A stretch of 64,000 bases of DNA from Thermococcus radiotolerans (GCF_002214565.1 NZ_CP015106.1:248001-312000); one strand, 5' to 3'. Shown: positions 44,022 through 52,152, counted from the first letter of the stretch. Translations and numbers: made by a program. The notes: generated from the sequence alone by a model not told the origin.

Positions 44022-44546
44022 ATGGAGATAACTGACAAGGAAGTTTTTGAGATTGCCATAAACGCCGAGATTAGGGCCAAGGAGGCCTATGAGAAGCTGG
44101 CCTCGCTCGTCAAGAGCGACATCATACGCGACGAACTCATCTTCCTGGCGAGAGAGGAGGACAAGCACCGCGAGATAATATCGAAGATGGCCGAGAAGTT
44201 CGAGGGTGAAAGAACGGAGGCGAAGACGATAGACATCGACTTCATGGGCGAGTTCAAGGTCATCGCCGAGAAGATGGGAGAGGTCATCAAGAAGCCAGAC
44301 GTCAACATAGACGAGATCTACGAGATATCCATGCAGGCAGAGCTCGTCAGTGAGAAGCTTTACAAGGAGCTCGCCGGCTACGCGGCGACCGACACTACGA
44401 GGCTGATCCTAGAGATGCTCGCCGACATGGAGAGGAACCACTACAACATCCTCCGCAAGCAGTACGACTACATAACCCGCTATCCAGACATATACAAGGA
44501 GGAGTTCTACGACCAGCTGATGAAGGACATAAACTTCAACTTCTGA
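44022..44546 (+). CDS. Rubrerythrin-like ferritin-fold protein (no rubredoxin domain)
   Basis: 174-residue four-helix protein of the ferritin/rubrerythrin superfamily. Di-iron ligand pattern: ...NAEIRAKEAYEKLA, REEDKHREII, then the second pair in MQAELVSEKLYKELA and MERNHYNIL. It lacks the C-terminal rubredoxin centre, so electrons must come from another protein. Probable role is peroxide reduction or iron handling. GGTGAT precedes the ATG. It overlaps the end of the convergent acetyltransferase gene. One of seven ferritin-like genes in about 9 kb. Confidence 0.85.
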   Translation: MEITDKEVFEIAINAEIRAKEAYEKLASLVKSDIIRDELIFLAREEDKHREIISKMAEKFEGERTEAKTIDIDFMGEFKVIAEKMGEVIKKPDVNIDEIYEISMQAELVSEKLYKELAGYAATDTTRLILEMLADMERNHYNILRKQYDYITRYPDIYKEEFYDQLMKDINFNF

Positions 44547-45075
44547 CCTCTTTCCATTTCAGGACCACGAACTCCTTATAGTCCATCACCTTGACGAAGC
44601 CCTTTCCCATATAATATGAATAAGCCTCAAGCTCGGGGAAGGTTATCACGTAGGGCACCTTGCCGAGTTCACGAAGTCTCTCAATCGCAAACTCCAGCAG
44701 CCGGGAGCCGTACCCCCTGCCCTTGTACGAGGGGTCAACCATGAGGAACTCTATGAGTCCCGTCTTCGCGTCATTGATTTCATCCGGCACCCACCAAACG
44801 TCCTTGCCTTCAAGGTTGTAAACCAGCGCCACGGTGCCGATTATCCTCCCGTCACTATCGCGCAGGACGTAGAGCTCGTCGAACTCCTTCCCCAGGCGGA
44901 ACTCGAGGAACGGCTCGTAGACCTCCCTGAATCCATCAAAGTCATCCGTGCCCGGCTTGTTCTCCACCCACTCCAGCGCGGGATACGCTCCGTTCGTGCC
45001 CTGATAAACCCTGAAAACGAAGAGAACCAGCTCATCCTTCAGTGAGAGCGGCTCCTCGACCCTTTCAATACTCAT
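44536..45075 (-). CDS. GNAT-family N-acetyltransferase
   Basis: 179-residue acetyl-CoA-dependent acyltransferase. IGTVALVYN and LMVDPSYKGRGYGSRLLEFAIERL give the acetyl-CoA motif A (Q/RxxGxG/A as KGRGYG), and the C-terminal YSYYMGKGFVKV matches motif B. Substrate unknown. It diverges from the rubrerythrin-like gene at 45130 and converges on the one at 44022 with an 11-base overlap. Confidence 0.85.
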   Translation of the reverse strand: MSIERVEEPLSLKDELVLFVFRVYQGTNGAYPALEWVENKPGTDDFDGFREVYEPFLEFRLGKEFDELYVLRDSDGRIIGTVALVYNLEGKDVWWVPDEINDAKTGLIEFLMVDPSYKGRGYGSRLLEFAIERLRELGKVPYVITFPELEAYSYYMGKGFVKVMDYKEFVVLKWKEVRS

Positions 45076-45129
45076 CTCTGTCCACCAAAGGTTATTAGGA
45101 CCCGAAACCTAAAACGTTTTGGTGATAAC

Positions 45130-45609
45130 ATGAACGAACTCCAAGCTTTGGCCCTGGCCCTCGAAGTCGAGAAGGCTGAGTTGAAGTTCTACATAAGGCT
45201 GGCGAAAAAGGCCAGCGACGAACGGGCTAGGAGAATGTTTCTGTTTCTGGCAAACGAAGAGGCAGGCCACTGGGAGCTGTTCGAGGAAAAGTTCGTCGAA
45301 AAGCTCATAGAGAAATGCGAACTCCCCGCGGTCGACAGGGCTGCCCTTGAGAGCCTCTTGGTGGAGGCCGACGAAAAGAAGCTGAGCGAGGTGGACGCCG
45401 TAAAGATAGGAATGGATCAGGAAAAGAAGACTTGGGAGTTCTACGAGATGGCCGCGAGGGAAGCTGAACACGAGGACGTCAAGCGCGTGTTTGAGGAGCT
45501 GGCAAAGGTTGAGAAAGGTCACTACGAGCTTCTGAAGGCTCAGTACGATTCGGTGATGAAGACCGGCATTTGGATGGACTACCAGGACTTCAGCCTCGAG
45601 GTGGACTGA
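45130..45609 (+). CDS. Rubrerythrin-like ferritin-fold protein
   Basis: 159-residue four-helix protein. Ligand pattern: LEVEKAELKFYIRLA, NEEAGHWELFEEK, then MDQEKKTWEFYEMAA and VEKGHYELLKAQY, giving two ExxH pairs. No rubredoxin domain. The ATG has GGTGAT three bases upstream and a TATA-like CTAAAACG about 24 bases before it. It is paralogous to the genes at 44022 and 49605 and is probably a di-iron peroxidase or iron-binding protein. Confidence 0.83.
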   Translation: MNELQALALALEVEKAELKFYIRLAKKASDERARRMFLFLANEEAGHWELFEEKFVEKLIEKCELPAVDRAALESLLVEADEKKLSEVDAVKIGMDQEKKTWEFYEMAAREAEHEDVKRVFEELAKVEKGHYELLKAQYDSVMKTGIWMDYQDFSLEVD

Positions 45610-45708
45610 ATTCCACCGTGATAAAGAATCACAGGAGGAATTGAGAGCGCTGGGACTCTCGGTTCCTGCTTTTTAACCCTTCATTGCTGGGGGTGTGGGG
45701 CGTCAGGA

Positions 45709-46353
45709 TCATATGATATCGGGCAAAACTTCGGGTGCTTCCAATAATTGAACATCATACCTTTTACGAAGCTCCTTACGCAACCAGTACGAATGCTCCG
45801 CTCCAACCAAGACCAGCATTTTGCCGTCCCTCTTTCCTTCATTCGCCTTGAGGATCTGTTCCAGAAAATGCTGGTTCCATTTTTCCCATGCTATACTCTC
45901 CTTGTCCCCGAATAACGAGTTCTGGTATTTGCGCTTGATCTCAAAATGGTGGTCCGTCTCGTAGGAATTGACGTCAAGAACTGAACTCCACCACTGGAAA
46001 AGCACCTCGTACAAAGCCTCCACGTAGAGCTTGAAATGCTCCAGAGCCTCTGGATTGTTTTTCTGGAGGTTCTCCATTGATTCCCTCGCTATCTGCAGCA
46101 GTTCAGAATACTTCGGTTCGGGCGGTTCGAGTGGGATGACTTCGCACTTCAGTTTGTCAATCAGGGGATAAACGCTTTTCTGGTACTCCTGCTTTATCTT
46201 CTGTGGCACCCTGCCTTCAACGTCGGAAGGCCTCAGTTCAACGGCAAGAACGTCCGGTGAAAAACTCAAAATTATATGCGCGAGGTCTTCATAGGTGTAG
46301 TAATCCACGTGGCCGTGGAACTGGTGCAAGGTGGAGAGAACCAGAACTTTCAT
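45709..46353 (-). CDS. Protein resembling TraB/TIKI superfamily, uncertain
   Basis: 214 residues. The start VLSTLHQFHGH, FSPDVLAVELRPSD and the end LVLVGAEHSYWLRKEL resemble the order of motifs in TraB/TIKI-like proteins (GTxH, VxVEL, VGAGH), but the match is weak and the Gly of the first motif is replaced. The gene is more A/T-rich than its neighbours, which might mean later acquisition. It has no signal peptide or membrane segment. The TATA-like CTATAAAG lies about 20 bases upstream of the ATG. Function unknown. Confidence 0.5.
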   Translation of the reverse strand: MKVLVLSTLHQFHGHVDYYTYEDLAHIILSFSPDVLAVELRPSDVEGRVPQKIKQEYQKSVYPLIDKLKCEVIPLEPPEPKYSELLQIARESMENLQKNNPEALEHFKLYVEALYEVLFQWWSSVLDVNSYETDHHFEIKRKYQNSLFGDKESIAWEKWNQHFLEQILKANEGKRDGKMLVLVGAEHSYWLRKELRKRYDVQLLEAPEVLPDII

Positions 46354-46470
46354 AATATCACGTCCTTTATAGTGTTAGAGAAACGGTACTATAAAAGACT
46401 TTTCTAGAGAACTATCTCTACCGCCTCTAAGAAAGGGAAAGATGACTAATGTGGCCCTTTGTATTTGTCT

Positions 46471-46848
46471 TCATTCCACCAAAACGTTGACGAGCTTAAC
46501 GTTCCGACCGGTTTTCTCCCTTATCCTTTCGATTATCTCCGGGTCGTTGAAGTCGATAACCTTGCCACCGCTTATCAGGTTGATGTGCGGCTCCGTGTTG
46601 AGCTCCACCCTTGTTTCCCCGTCCAGGGAGAAGAGTTCGAGCAGGCCAAGCTCTCTCAGCGTTAGGACGTTGGAGTAGAGTGTGGAAAAGCTCATGGTCG
46701 GGAATTCCGCTTTGATTTCATTGAGGATATCCTTGAGCGAGGGATGTTCGTCCCCGATTCTATCGAGTATCTCCACCAGTTTGAGCCTCTGGGGCGTGAG
46801 CTTGTATCCGCTCTCCTTGAGCCGTTCGATGGCTTTTTCCTTCCACAT
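46471..46848 (-). CDS. Fur/PerR-family transcriptional regulator
   Basis: 125-residue winged-helix regulator. KLTPQRLKLVEILDRIGDEHPSLKDI and TMSFSTLYSNVLTLRELGLLE are the Fur DNA-binding domain; TRVELNTEPHINLISGGKVIDF replaces the usual HHHHHLICxxC block. It lacks the structural-zinc Cys pairs and has few His, so metal sensing is reduced or altered. It diverges from dpsL across two palindromic sites and likely controls both. A TATA (CTTATAAG, 46870-46878) lies near its start. Confidence 0.85.
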   Translation of the reverse strand: MWKEKAIERLKESGYKLTPQRLKLVEILDRIGDEHPSLKDILNEIKAEFPTMSFSTLYSNVLTLRELGLLELFSLDGETRVELNTEPHINLISGGKVIDFNDPEIIERIREKTGRNVKLVNVLVE

Positions 46849-46880
46849 GGTTTAACCTACACAGCCAGGCTTATAAGTCT

Positions 46881-46909
46881 TTCTAATTAGAAATTACTTC
46901 TAAATAGAA
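46881..46909. promoter_or_regulatory. Tandem palindromic operator between regulator and dpsL
   Basis: TTCTAATTAGAA (46881-46892, perfect palindrome) and TTCTAAATAGAA (46898-46909, one-position break) are centred 17 bases apart between the divergent Fur-family and dpsL promoters. A plus-strand TATA-like TTTTATTA follows at 46912. Probably the binding site of the adjacent regulator. Confidence 0.7.
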
Positions 46910-46951
46910 AGTTTTATTAAGTAGGAACGCTAACAGTCTATGGTGAAAACT

Positions 46952-47503
46952 ATGTCTGAACACAACCGAAGACTTGTTGAGAAAGCAGGAATAGACGTGG
47001 AAAAACTCCTGGACATGCTCCTTAGGGCCGCGGCCGCGGAGTTTACGACCTATTACTACTACACGGTTCTGAGGAACCATGCGGCAGGTATGGAAGGCGA
47101 AACGATAAAGGAGATAGTCGAGGACGCCCGTCTCGAGGACAGGAACCACTTCGAGGCCCTCGTTCCGAGGATATACGAGCTGGGGGGTGAGCTCCCCAGG
47201 GACATCGTTGACTTCTCCAAGATGGCCTGGTGCCGCGACGCATACCTGCCGGAGGAGCCGACCGTTGAGAACATCCTCAAGGTTCTCCTGGAGGCGGAGC
47301 GCTGTGCGGTCGGTGTTTACACCGAGATATGCAAATACACCTTCGGAAAAGACCCGAGGACTTACGACTTGGCTTTAGCCATACTCCACGAGGAGATCGA
47401 GCACGAGGCCTGGTTCGAGGAGCTTCTCACGGGCAAGCCGAGCGGCCACTTCAGGAGAACCAAACCCGGAGAGAGCCCCTTCGTTTCGAAATTCCTGAGG
47501 TGA
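46952..47503 (+). CDS. dpsL: DpsL (Dps-like thioferritin)
   Basis: 183-residue Dps-like protein, closely matching the remembered Pyrococcus furiosus DPSL in sequence: [38 protein letters not shown], and the second pair [20 protein letters not shown] and [23 protein letters not shown]. Cys in CRDAYLP and [12 protein letters not shown] are typical of DPSL and thought to form a thioferritin site. It self-assembles as a 12-mer cage that oxidises Fe with H2O2. ATG 46952 has GGTGA five bases upstream; ATG 46940 is weaker. The promoter carries the tandem palindrome. Confidence 0.92.
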   Translation: MSEHNRRLVEKAGIDVEKLLDMLLRAAAAEFTTYYYYTVLRNHAAGMEGETIKEIVEDARLEDRNHFEALVPRIYELGGELPRDIVDFSKMAWCRDAYLPEEPTVENILKVLLEAERCAVGVYTEICKYTFGKDPRTYDLALAILHEEIEHEAWFEELLTGKPSGHFRRTKPGESPFVSKFLR

Positions 47504-47546
47504 AAAGGGTTATTAACGTCGGGACGTATTATGCCGTGGTGATACC

Positions 47547-47849
47547 ATGCTAGCCGAAAAACCCTACCTTCTCGGGAGGGAGAAGCCCCTCTCAAAGAAG
47601 GAAATAGCCCAGGCCCTACGCTGGGCCATCGAGGCCGAGCTCGATGCCATAAGCTTCTACGAGCAGTTGGCCGAGCTTATAGAAGACGAGAGGATAAAGC
47701 ACATCTTCTACGACGTTGCCAACGAGGAGAAGGAGCACGTTGGGGAGTTTTTGGCGGCCCTCCTCGAAGTTGACCCTGAGCTCCTCAGGTACATGAGGGA
47801 GGGCTTCGACGAGGTTGAGGAAGAGACCGGCATAAAGGTCGAACTGTGA
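47547..47849 (+). CDS. Stand-alone encapsulin-type ferritin-like protein
   Basis: 100 residues with AIEAELDAISFYEQLAE and NEEKEHVGEFLAALLEVDPE, the encapsulated-ferritin (EncFtn-like) pattern that in P. furiosus is fused to the N-terminus of the encapsulin shell protein, which in that organism neighbours dpsL (recalled). Here the domain stands alone: the frame stops at 47849 and no shell gene follows. Its end (EEETGIKVEL) stops where the shell-linked domain would continue. GGTGAT is three bases before the ATG; the gap to dpsL is 43 bases, so probably cotranscribed. Likely Fe binding or oxidation. Confidence 0.78.
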   Translation: MLAEKPYLLGREKPLSKKEIAQALRWAIEAELDAISFYEQLAELIEDERIKHIFYDVANEEKEHVGEFLAALLEVDPELLRYMREGFDEVEEETGIKVEL

Positions 47850-47975
47850 CCTTTTCCTTCCCCTTTTCCATTCCTTTCCTTCGATTCTCGTGCACTAGGC
47901 AGTGGGTTAATGTACCGTTGCACTCAATGAAAAACGTTATTAAGGTTCGATGTTCATATAGTTCTGGTGATGTGC

Positions 47976-48419
47976 ATGGTTGAACCCCTTGTTAAGAGGG
48001 CGTACGAAACTGAAAAGAAGGCTGCCGCGAGCTATACCGATGGTCTTGCCCTCGTGAGAGGCCAGGGACTCAGGTACACGAAGGTTGAGGAACTCGTTGG
48101 AAGGATAGCCGTTGACACGATAATCCACAAACACCTGATGAAGGCCATCCTCGATGCCCAGAAGGAGCTGGAGAAGCTCGCCGGCGAGGGACCGGTATCC
48201 GAAGTCAAGGATGTCGAACTCGCACCGGAGCAGAAGGCCTTGGTTAAGCGCTTCGCGGAGATGCACCTCGACATCGAGAAGGACATGATCGAGACCTACC
48301 AGAAGATGGCCGAGAAGATGACGCACCCGCTGTTCAAGGGCCTCGCGGAGGCGCTGGTTGAGAACGAGAAGGAGCACCACAGGATTCTGGCGGAGCTCAT
48401 AGCGAAATATAAAGAGTGA
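47976..48419 (+). CDS. Helical ferritin-like protein
   Basis: 147 residues, mostly helical, with a ferritin/rubrerythrin-like arrangement: YETEKKAAASYTDGLAL, HKHLMKAILDAQKELEKL, DIEKDMIETYQKMAEK and ENEKEHHRILAEL, two candidate ExxH-type pairs. The match to rubrerythrins is weaker than for neighbours. ATG 47976 has GGTGAT four bases upstream; GTG 47967 is possible. A TATA-like GTTATTAAG lies near 47936. Function by analogy: iron or peroxide handling. Confidence 0.7.
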   Translation: MVEPLVKRAYETEKKAAASYTDGLALVRGQGLRYTKVEELVGRIAVDTIIHKHLMKAILDAQKELEKLAGEGPVSEVKDVELAPEQKALVKRFAEMHLDIEKDMIETYQKMAEKMTHPLFKGLAEALVENEKEHHRILAELIAKYKE

Positions 48420-48424
48420 GCCTG

Positions 48425-49474
48425 TTACCGGAGTGTCCTGATTAATAGGGTCCACTCCTCTTTTTTCCAGACGTCTTTCTCCGTGACGATGATCAGCGTG
48501 CCATTGAACAGGACCGCCATGTCCCTGAGTGCTGAGAGCATCTTCAGAACGCCCCTGAAATCATTGTACAGCCTGAGAAATTCTGGGGCCTCAACTATTA
48601 CGATTCCCTGCTTCTCCACTGTCTTCATCTCATGGAAATACTGGGAGACGAGTTGGGTTATTTTGTAGAGAGACGTTGGGGGGACGGTGTTATGTCCTTC
48701 GATGGTCCTTATCCAGTAGGTTATCCACCCATTCTTTGGCTCGATACTCCTTAGAAATGCTAGTGCAGGGAACCCCTCGAGTCTGGGACTAATCTCTTGG
48801 AGATCCTTAGATGATAATATATGTACTCCCGCGGGGATATCAACACTCGATAAGCTATCCTCTGACCGGATTTTTTCCACAGCTAAGAACCGTTTGCTGT
48901 ATATAACCTCGTAGTATGCGTAGGCTGTCAGGAGAGCCAAGGAAGCTGCCAAGTACACGACTACATCGTCCGAAATAAAGCCGTTGAAATAGGCCAACGG
49001 ATACATCATGCTTGCTATCCCCGACAGAAGAATGGCCATACCAAAAAGCTTGGCCTTTCCGTGGTAGTATCTAGAGAGGAACTCTATGAGAACCCCTCCC
49101 CCTATCAGGAGCAGGACTCCGGAGACTACATAGGTGCCGGAGCAGCTTCGAGTCATTAGGGCTTCAAGGACGCCGTATGCGGAAGGGATTACGGGAAGGG
49201 TCACATGCATAGCGAGGGGAGATTTCCTTCCAGTTTCCTCTTCCACCAAGAATAGTATGCCCAAAAGGGTGAAGGATGTGGATATGCCAATCAAAACTGA
49301 CTCCATGTGTATTCCATGAAAGCCCGGAACCCCCGCAGGTAGTGTGGCGCTTGCCATCCATCCAAGGGAGAGAAGAAGGGCGGATTTTCGTTGGCTCTTA
49401 ATAAACGCTCTCAGAAATATAAGGGTCATGGCGAGTTTAATAGAAACTATGAAGAGTTCGAGGTTCACTGTCAT
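48425..49474 (-). CDS. DUF835 membrane protein
   Basis: 349 residues with about seven membrane segments in the first 210 and a cytoplasmic C-terminal DUF835 domain (VDIPAGVHILSSKDL, FPALAFLRSIEPKNG, IVIVEAPEFL) typical of Thermococcales. The domain is thought to be involved in signalling, with unknown ligand. ATG 49474 is 35-40 bases from a minus-strand TATA (CTTATAAAC, 49510-49518). It converges on the preceding gene six bases away. Confidence 0.82.
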   Translation of the reverse strand: MTVNLELFIVSIKLAMTLIFLRAFIKSQRKSALLLSLGWMASATLPAGVPGFHGIHMESVLIGISTSFTLLGILFLVEEETGRKSPLAMHVTLPVIPSAYGVLEALMTRSCSGTYVVSGVLLLIGGGVLIEFLSRYYHGKAKLFGMAILLSGIASMMYPLAYFNGFISDDVVVYLAASLALLTAYAYYEVIYSKRFLAVEKIRSEDSLSSVDIPAGVHILSSKDLQEISPRLEGFPALAFLRSIEPKNGWITYWIRTIEGHNTVPPTSLYKITQLVSQYFHEMKTVEKQGIVIVEAPEFLRLYNDFRGVLKMLSALRDMAVLFNGTLIIVTEKDVWKKEEWTLLIRTLR

Positions 49475-49604
49475 TTAAATCCCTCGCTTTTTACTGCCAT
49501 TGTGTGGCGCGTTTATAAGCTTTCCGTCCGGAGTATTTCATTCCATCCGTGTAGTGGAAACATGAAGGCATTCAAAATCAAGACAAAAAAGAGGGGAAGA
49601 ACAC

Positions 49605-50129
49605 TCACGGTCCAACGTGCATCATCTGGCTGTACATCTCCCAGTCGAGGAGAAGCTCGTACTCGGCCCTTAGGGTGTAGTAGTGGCCCTTCTCCATGTC
49701 GCTGAGGTAGCGCATGAGCCTCTTTCTGTCCTCGCTGTCAACCATTTTCTCGATCTCCTCGTAGAAGTGGGCGGCGATTTCCTCCGCTCTCATGGCCCAG
49801 CGTATGAGGTCCACGATGTCCTGAACGCCCTGAAGTTCGCGGGCAACGGGCTTGAGCTCCGGCCCTATGTGCTCCGCGGGATATACGATCTCCTTTCCGG
49901 GAAACATTGACGCGTACATCTTCCTGAGCAGGGCCTCGTGCCTCGACTCCTCGCCGGCGAGCCACTCTATCTTCTCTTTCAGGGTTTCAATCTCTATCCT
50001 CTCGGCAAGGCTTTCGTAGAACTTCCTCGCCCCTATCTCGGACTTTATGGCCATGCCAAGAAGCTCCTCAAGGGAGAAGTCCTTGACCCTCTCGATGGAG
50101 AGTCCCTCATCAAGTTCAGGTGGAACCAT
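49605..50129 (-). CDS. Rubrerythrin-like ferritin-fold protein
   Basis: 174-residue four-helix protein. LGMAIKSEIGARKFYESLA and LAGEESRHEALLRKMY form the first ligand half, MRAEEIAAHFYEEIEKM and MEKGHYYTLRAEYELLL the second. No rubredoxin domain; resembles the 44022 and 45130 proteins. It follows a DUF59-like gene by three bases, and their start/stop arrangement suggests one operon (51550 to 49605), linking Fe-S assembly with iron/peroxide protection. Confidence 0.85.
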   Translation of the reverse strand: MVPPELDEGLSIERVKDFSLEELLGMAIKSEIGARKFYESLAERIEIETLKEKIEWLAGEESRHEALLRKMYASMFPGKEIVYPAEHIGPELKPVARELQGVQDIVDLIRWAMRAEEIAAHFYEEIEKMVDSEDRKRLMRYLSDMEKGHYYTLRAEYELLLDWEMYSQMMHVGP

Positions 50130-50132
50130 AAA

Positions 50133-50483
50133 TCATCCCTCCGCTAGTAACAGTCCAATTTCATTGTAAACCTTTATCTTATTAAACCCTTCCTGCTTCA
50201 GAACGGAAACTATGTCGTTCAAAATCTTGCTTTGAACGTTCACGGCAAGCATCTGACAGGCGTGACACTCCGGCGTTGAGCGGGCCATTAGGAGAAAAAC
50301 CTCAACGTTCCCTTCCTTTACAGTCAAGCCGTAGAGCAGGCCCTCCTCCACGATGTTCAGCTCGGTTTCGGGGTCCTTTACCCTCTCCAGGTTTTTGACG
50401 ACCTCGGAGACTTCCGGGGGAAGATCCTCCCTGGGGCGTCGTTTTGGCGTTTTTCGATGTTTGAGAAAGTTAAGGAGGTCCAA
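50133..50483 (-). CDS. DUF59/MIP18-like protein with Cys motif
   Basis: 116 residues: a basic N-terminus (KHRKTPKRRPRED) then the DUF59-like core VVKNLERVKDPETELNIVEEG (two parts: VVKNLERVKD, PETELNIVEEG) and LMARSTPECHACQML, with Cys in ECHAC at the site where other family members bind or transfer Fe-S. It shows the pattern of the 10118 and 50487 proteins. It is three bases from both neighbours, so translation is probably coupled. Role in Fe-S assembly is inferred. Confidence 0.8.
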   Translation of the reverse strand: MDLLNFLKHRKTPKRRPREDLPPEVSEVVKNLERVKDPETELNIVEEGLLYGLTVKEGNVEVFLLMARSTPECHACQMLAVNVQSKILNDIVSVLKQEGFNKIKVYNEIGLLLAEG

Positions 50484-50486
50484 ATC

Positions 50487-50846
50487 TTAGACCCTCTCGG
50501 TGCTGATGTCCTCTATGGTGTAGCCCCTCTTGTTCTCGAAAACTCCCACGGGATTGTTTTTGAGGTCGTAGACGTAGACGTTCTGGAACTTTACGAGGGC
50601 GAAGCGCTCGATTATGTCCCCGATTATCTTTGAATAGGCTATGGCACTCGCACCTGTTATGTTGTACTCCGCGTGACTCTCGAAGTTGAGCCAGACCTTG
50701 AGTGTGTCCTCACCAACCTCCAGGCCTGCAACGACTCCAGAGTCCAGGATGTCCCCTCCGGTGACTGGGTCAGTTATGTTCGCCAGTTCCTCAAGTACCG
50801 CCCTGTAGTGCTCCGGCCATTCCCTGCCCGGCATGTAAACCTTCAT
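50487..50846 (-). CDS. DUF59-like protein without Cys
   Basis: 119 residues from ATG 50846 (GGTGAG four bases upstream); the frame extends to 51044 but only as an overlap with the membrane protein gene. NITDPVTGGDILDSGVVAGLEV matches the DUF59 start and SHAEYNITGASAIAYSKIIG replaces the Cys motif. It precedes the Cys-bearing paralogue by three bases; the two may form a heterodimer (inference). Function unknown. Confidence 0.72.
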   Translation of the reverse strand: MKVYMPGREWPEHYRAVLEELANITDPVTGGDILDSGVVAGLEVGEDTLKVWLNFESHAEYNITGASAIAYSKIIGDIIERFALVKFQNVYVYDLKNNPVGVFENKRGYTIEDISTERV

Positions 50847-50878
50847 TTTTCTCACCAAGTGGCCTTTTTCATGTCCGG

Positions 50879-51550
50879 TTATAAGCCTTCCTGGCCACTT
50901 CTGGGTAGGGGAAGGTAGTCCGGGGAGACCGAGAGGTACATTGAGATCAGCACCATCACCCACACGATGACTGAGATGGAGTACGGGGCAACGATGAGCG
51001 CCTTGAGCACTCCCGAGGTTTCGTCCAGCAAGTAGCGTGTCCACGAGAACAGCACCATCATCCAGGAGGCCAGCACCAAGAGCCGCCTTCTGTTCCCCTC
51101 TGTCACTATTATCTGGGCGTTCATCAGAAGCAGAACCGCCAGGAACGGCCCCACGTACGCTATGTCAACAGTCACAGTGGAGTAATGCCCCGCGCCCAGA
51201 AGGCTGAGCAGCAGAACCGCACTCTGGAGGAGCAGCCTCACGCTCACACCCTGGAATCCCATGTCGTAGAGGGCGTAGCCTATCATGGCGGGACCAACGA
51301 GTATCAGCGTGAGCATGGTCTGGCTCATGTTCCGTCCGTTTAGCACACTGAGGGAGAACCCCAGCGACGTGAGTAGCCCTCCGATAAGCAGTAGGGCGGA
51401 CGACGTCCGCGATTCACCAGTAACGCGCTCTATCTTCCTGCGTATCATCCATGTAAGGACAATGCCAACGAGAATCAGAGCACCACTAATGCTCATTATT
51501 AAATCGTACCAAAGTTCCCTCATCTTTCCGGCATCCAACCATTGATACAT
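50879..51550 (-). CDS. Polytopic membrane protein, unknown
   Basis: 223 residues with about seven hydrophobic segments and a short cytoplasmic tail; no recognised transporter signature. ATG 51550 is about 24 bases from a TATA-like GGTTTATC (51570-51578) without an obvious Shine-Dalgarno site, fitting a leaderless mRNA. It starts the operon leading to the DUF59-like and rubrerythrin-like genes. Function unknown. Confidence 0.72.
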   Translation of the reverse strand: MYQWLDAGKMRELWYDLIMSISGALILVGIVLTWMIRRKIERVTGESRTSSALLLIGGLLTSLGFSLSVLNGRNMSQTMLTLILVGPAMIGYALYDMGFQGVSVRLLLQSAVLLLSLLGAGHYSTVTVDIAYVGPFLAVLLLMNAQIIVTEGNRRRLLVLASWMMVLFSWTRYLLDETSGVLKALIVAPYSISVIVWVMVLISMYLSVSPDYLPLPRSGQEGL

Positions 51551-51632
51551 CTAAAGTCATCTTCAACCTAGATAAACCTTCCGGATGTTACTCAGGCGGG
51601 ATATCAAAAAAGAGGGGGTTGGGGCAGAGAAA

Positions 51633-51980
51633 TCACTCAAGCGTGACCTCGTTCTCCCAGAGGCCGTGGATGTTGCAGTAGCTGAGGGCGTATAGCTTGC
51701 CCTTCTTTTCGGTCCTGAAGAAGAACACAGCCCTCGGCTCGGTCAGCGGGTCGCTGTGGTTTGTGAAGGCAACCCTGCCGACGAGGATCGGGAAGTTCTC
51801 CCCCTCGGGGTGGAAGTAGAGCTCAATCCAGGCTATGTGGTGCTCAGGCGTGTTCGGGTGCGGTATCTCCTTGCCGACGCTGACCTCGACCTTGACGAGG
51901 TCGCCCTCCTTCTCGTACTCTATAACGGGGACGTGCTTCTCCCCCTTCCAGTCTCCACTCTTTACCGTTCCGCTCAACAT
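51633..51980 (-). CDS. sor: Superoxide reductase
   Basis: About 115-residue mononuclear-iron superoxide reductase that reduces superoxide to peroxide using rubredoxin electrons without making O2. Ligands are visible: GDWKGEKHVPVIEY (Glu and His), IPHPNTPEHHIAWIELYF (His pair) and the Cys-His of YCNIHGLWENEVTLE. It lacks the N-terminal desulforedoxin domain (1Fe class). ATG 51980 has GAGGTG six bases upstream. It follows rubredoxin in one operon. Confidence 0.95.
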   Translation of the reverse strand: MLSGTVKSGDWKGEKHVPVIEYEKEGDLVKVEVSVGKEIPHPNTPEHHIAWIELYFHPEGENFPILVGRVAFTNHSDPLTEPRAVFFFRTEKKGKLYALSYCNIHGLWENEVTLE

Positions 51981-51990
51981 CTCAACCACC

Positions 51991-52152
51991 TCACTCTATC
52001 TTTTCAAACATGTCCTTGGGCGCACCGCAGAGCGGGCAGACCCAGTCCTCGGGGAGGTCTTCAAACTTGGTTCCCGAGGCTATCCCGGCGTCCTCGTCAC
52101 CCTCATCCTCATCGTAGATGTAGCCACAGACTATACACTTCCATTTCGCCAT
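51991..52152 (-). CDS. Rubredoxin
   Basis: 53-residue redox carrier with two CxxC motifs ([14 protein letters not shown] and VCPLCGAPK) that bind one Fe. It should pass electrons from NADPH:rubredoxin oxidoreductase to superoxide reductase and rubrerythrin. The ATG has GGTGGTGA five bases upstream and a TATA-like CTTATAAG near 52180. The stop lies 11 bases from the sor start, so they form an operon. Confidence 0.95.
   Translation of the reverse strand: MAKWKCIVCGYIYDEDEGDEDAGIASGTKFEDLPEDWVCPLCGAPKDMFEKIE

Noticed and set aside
45617-45631. GTGAT-AAAGA-ATCAC near the end of a rubrerythrin-like gene as a Tgr site
   Set aside because: The half-sites are in the opposite order to the TATCAC-N5-GTGATA consensus and it lies after a stop codon, not in a promoter.
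50847-51044. N-terminal extension of the DUF59-like gene to 51044
   Set aside because: The added residues are antisense-like and overlap the 3' end of the membrane protein gene; ATG 50846 has GGTGAG upstream.
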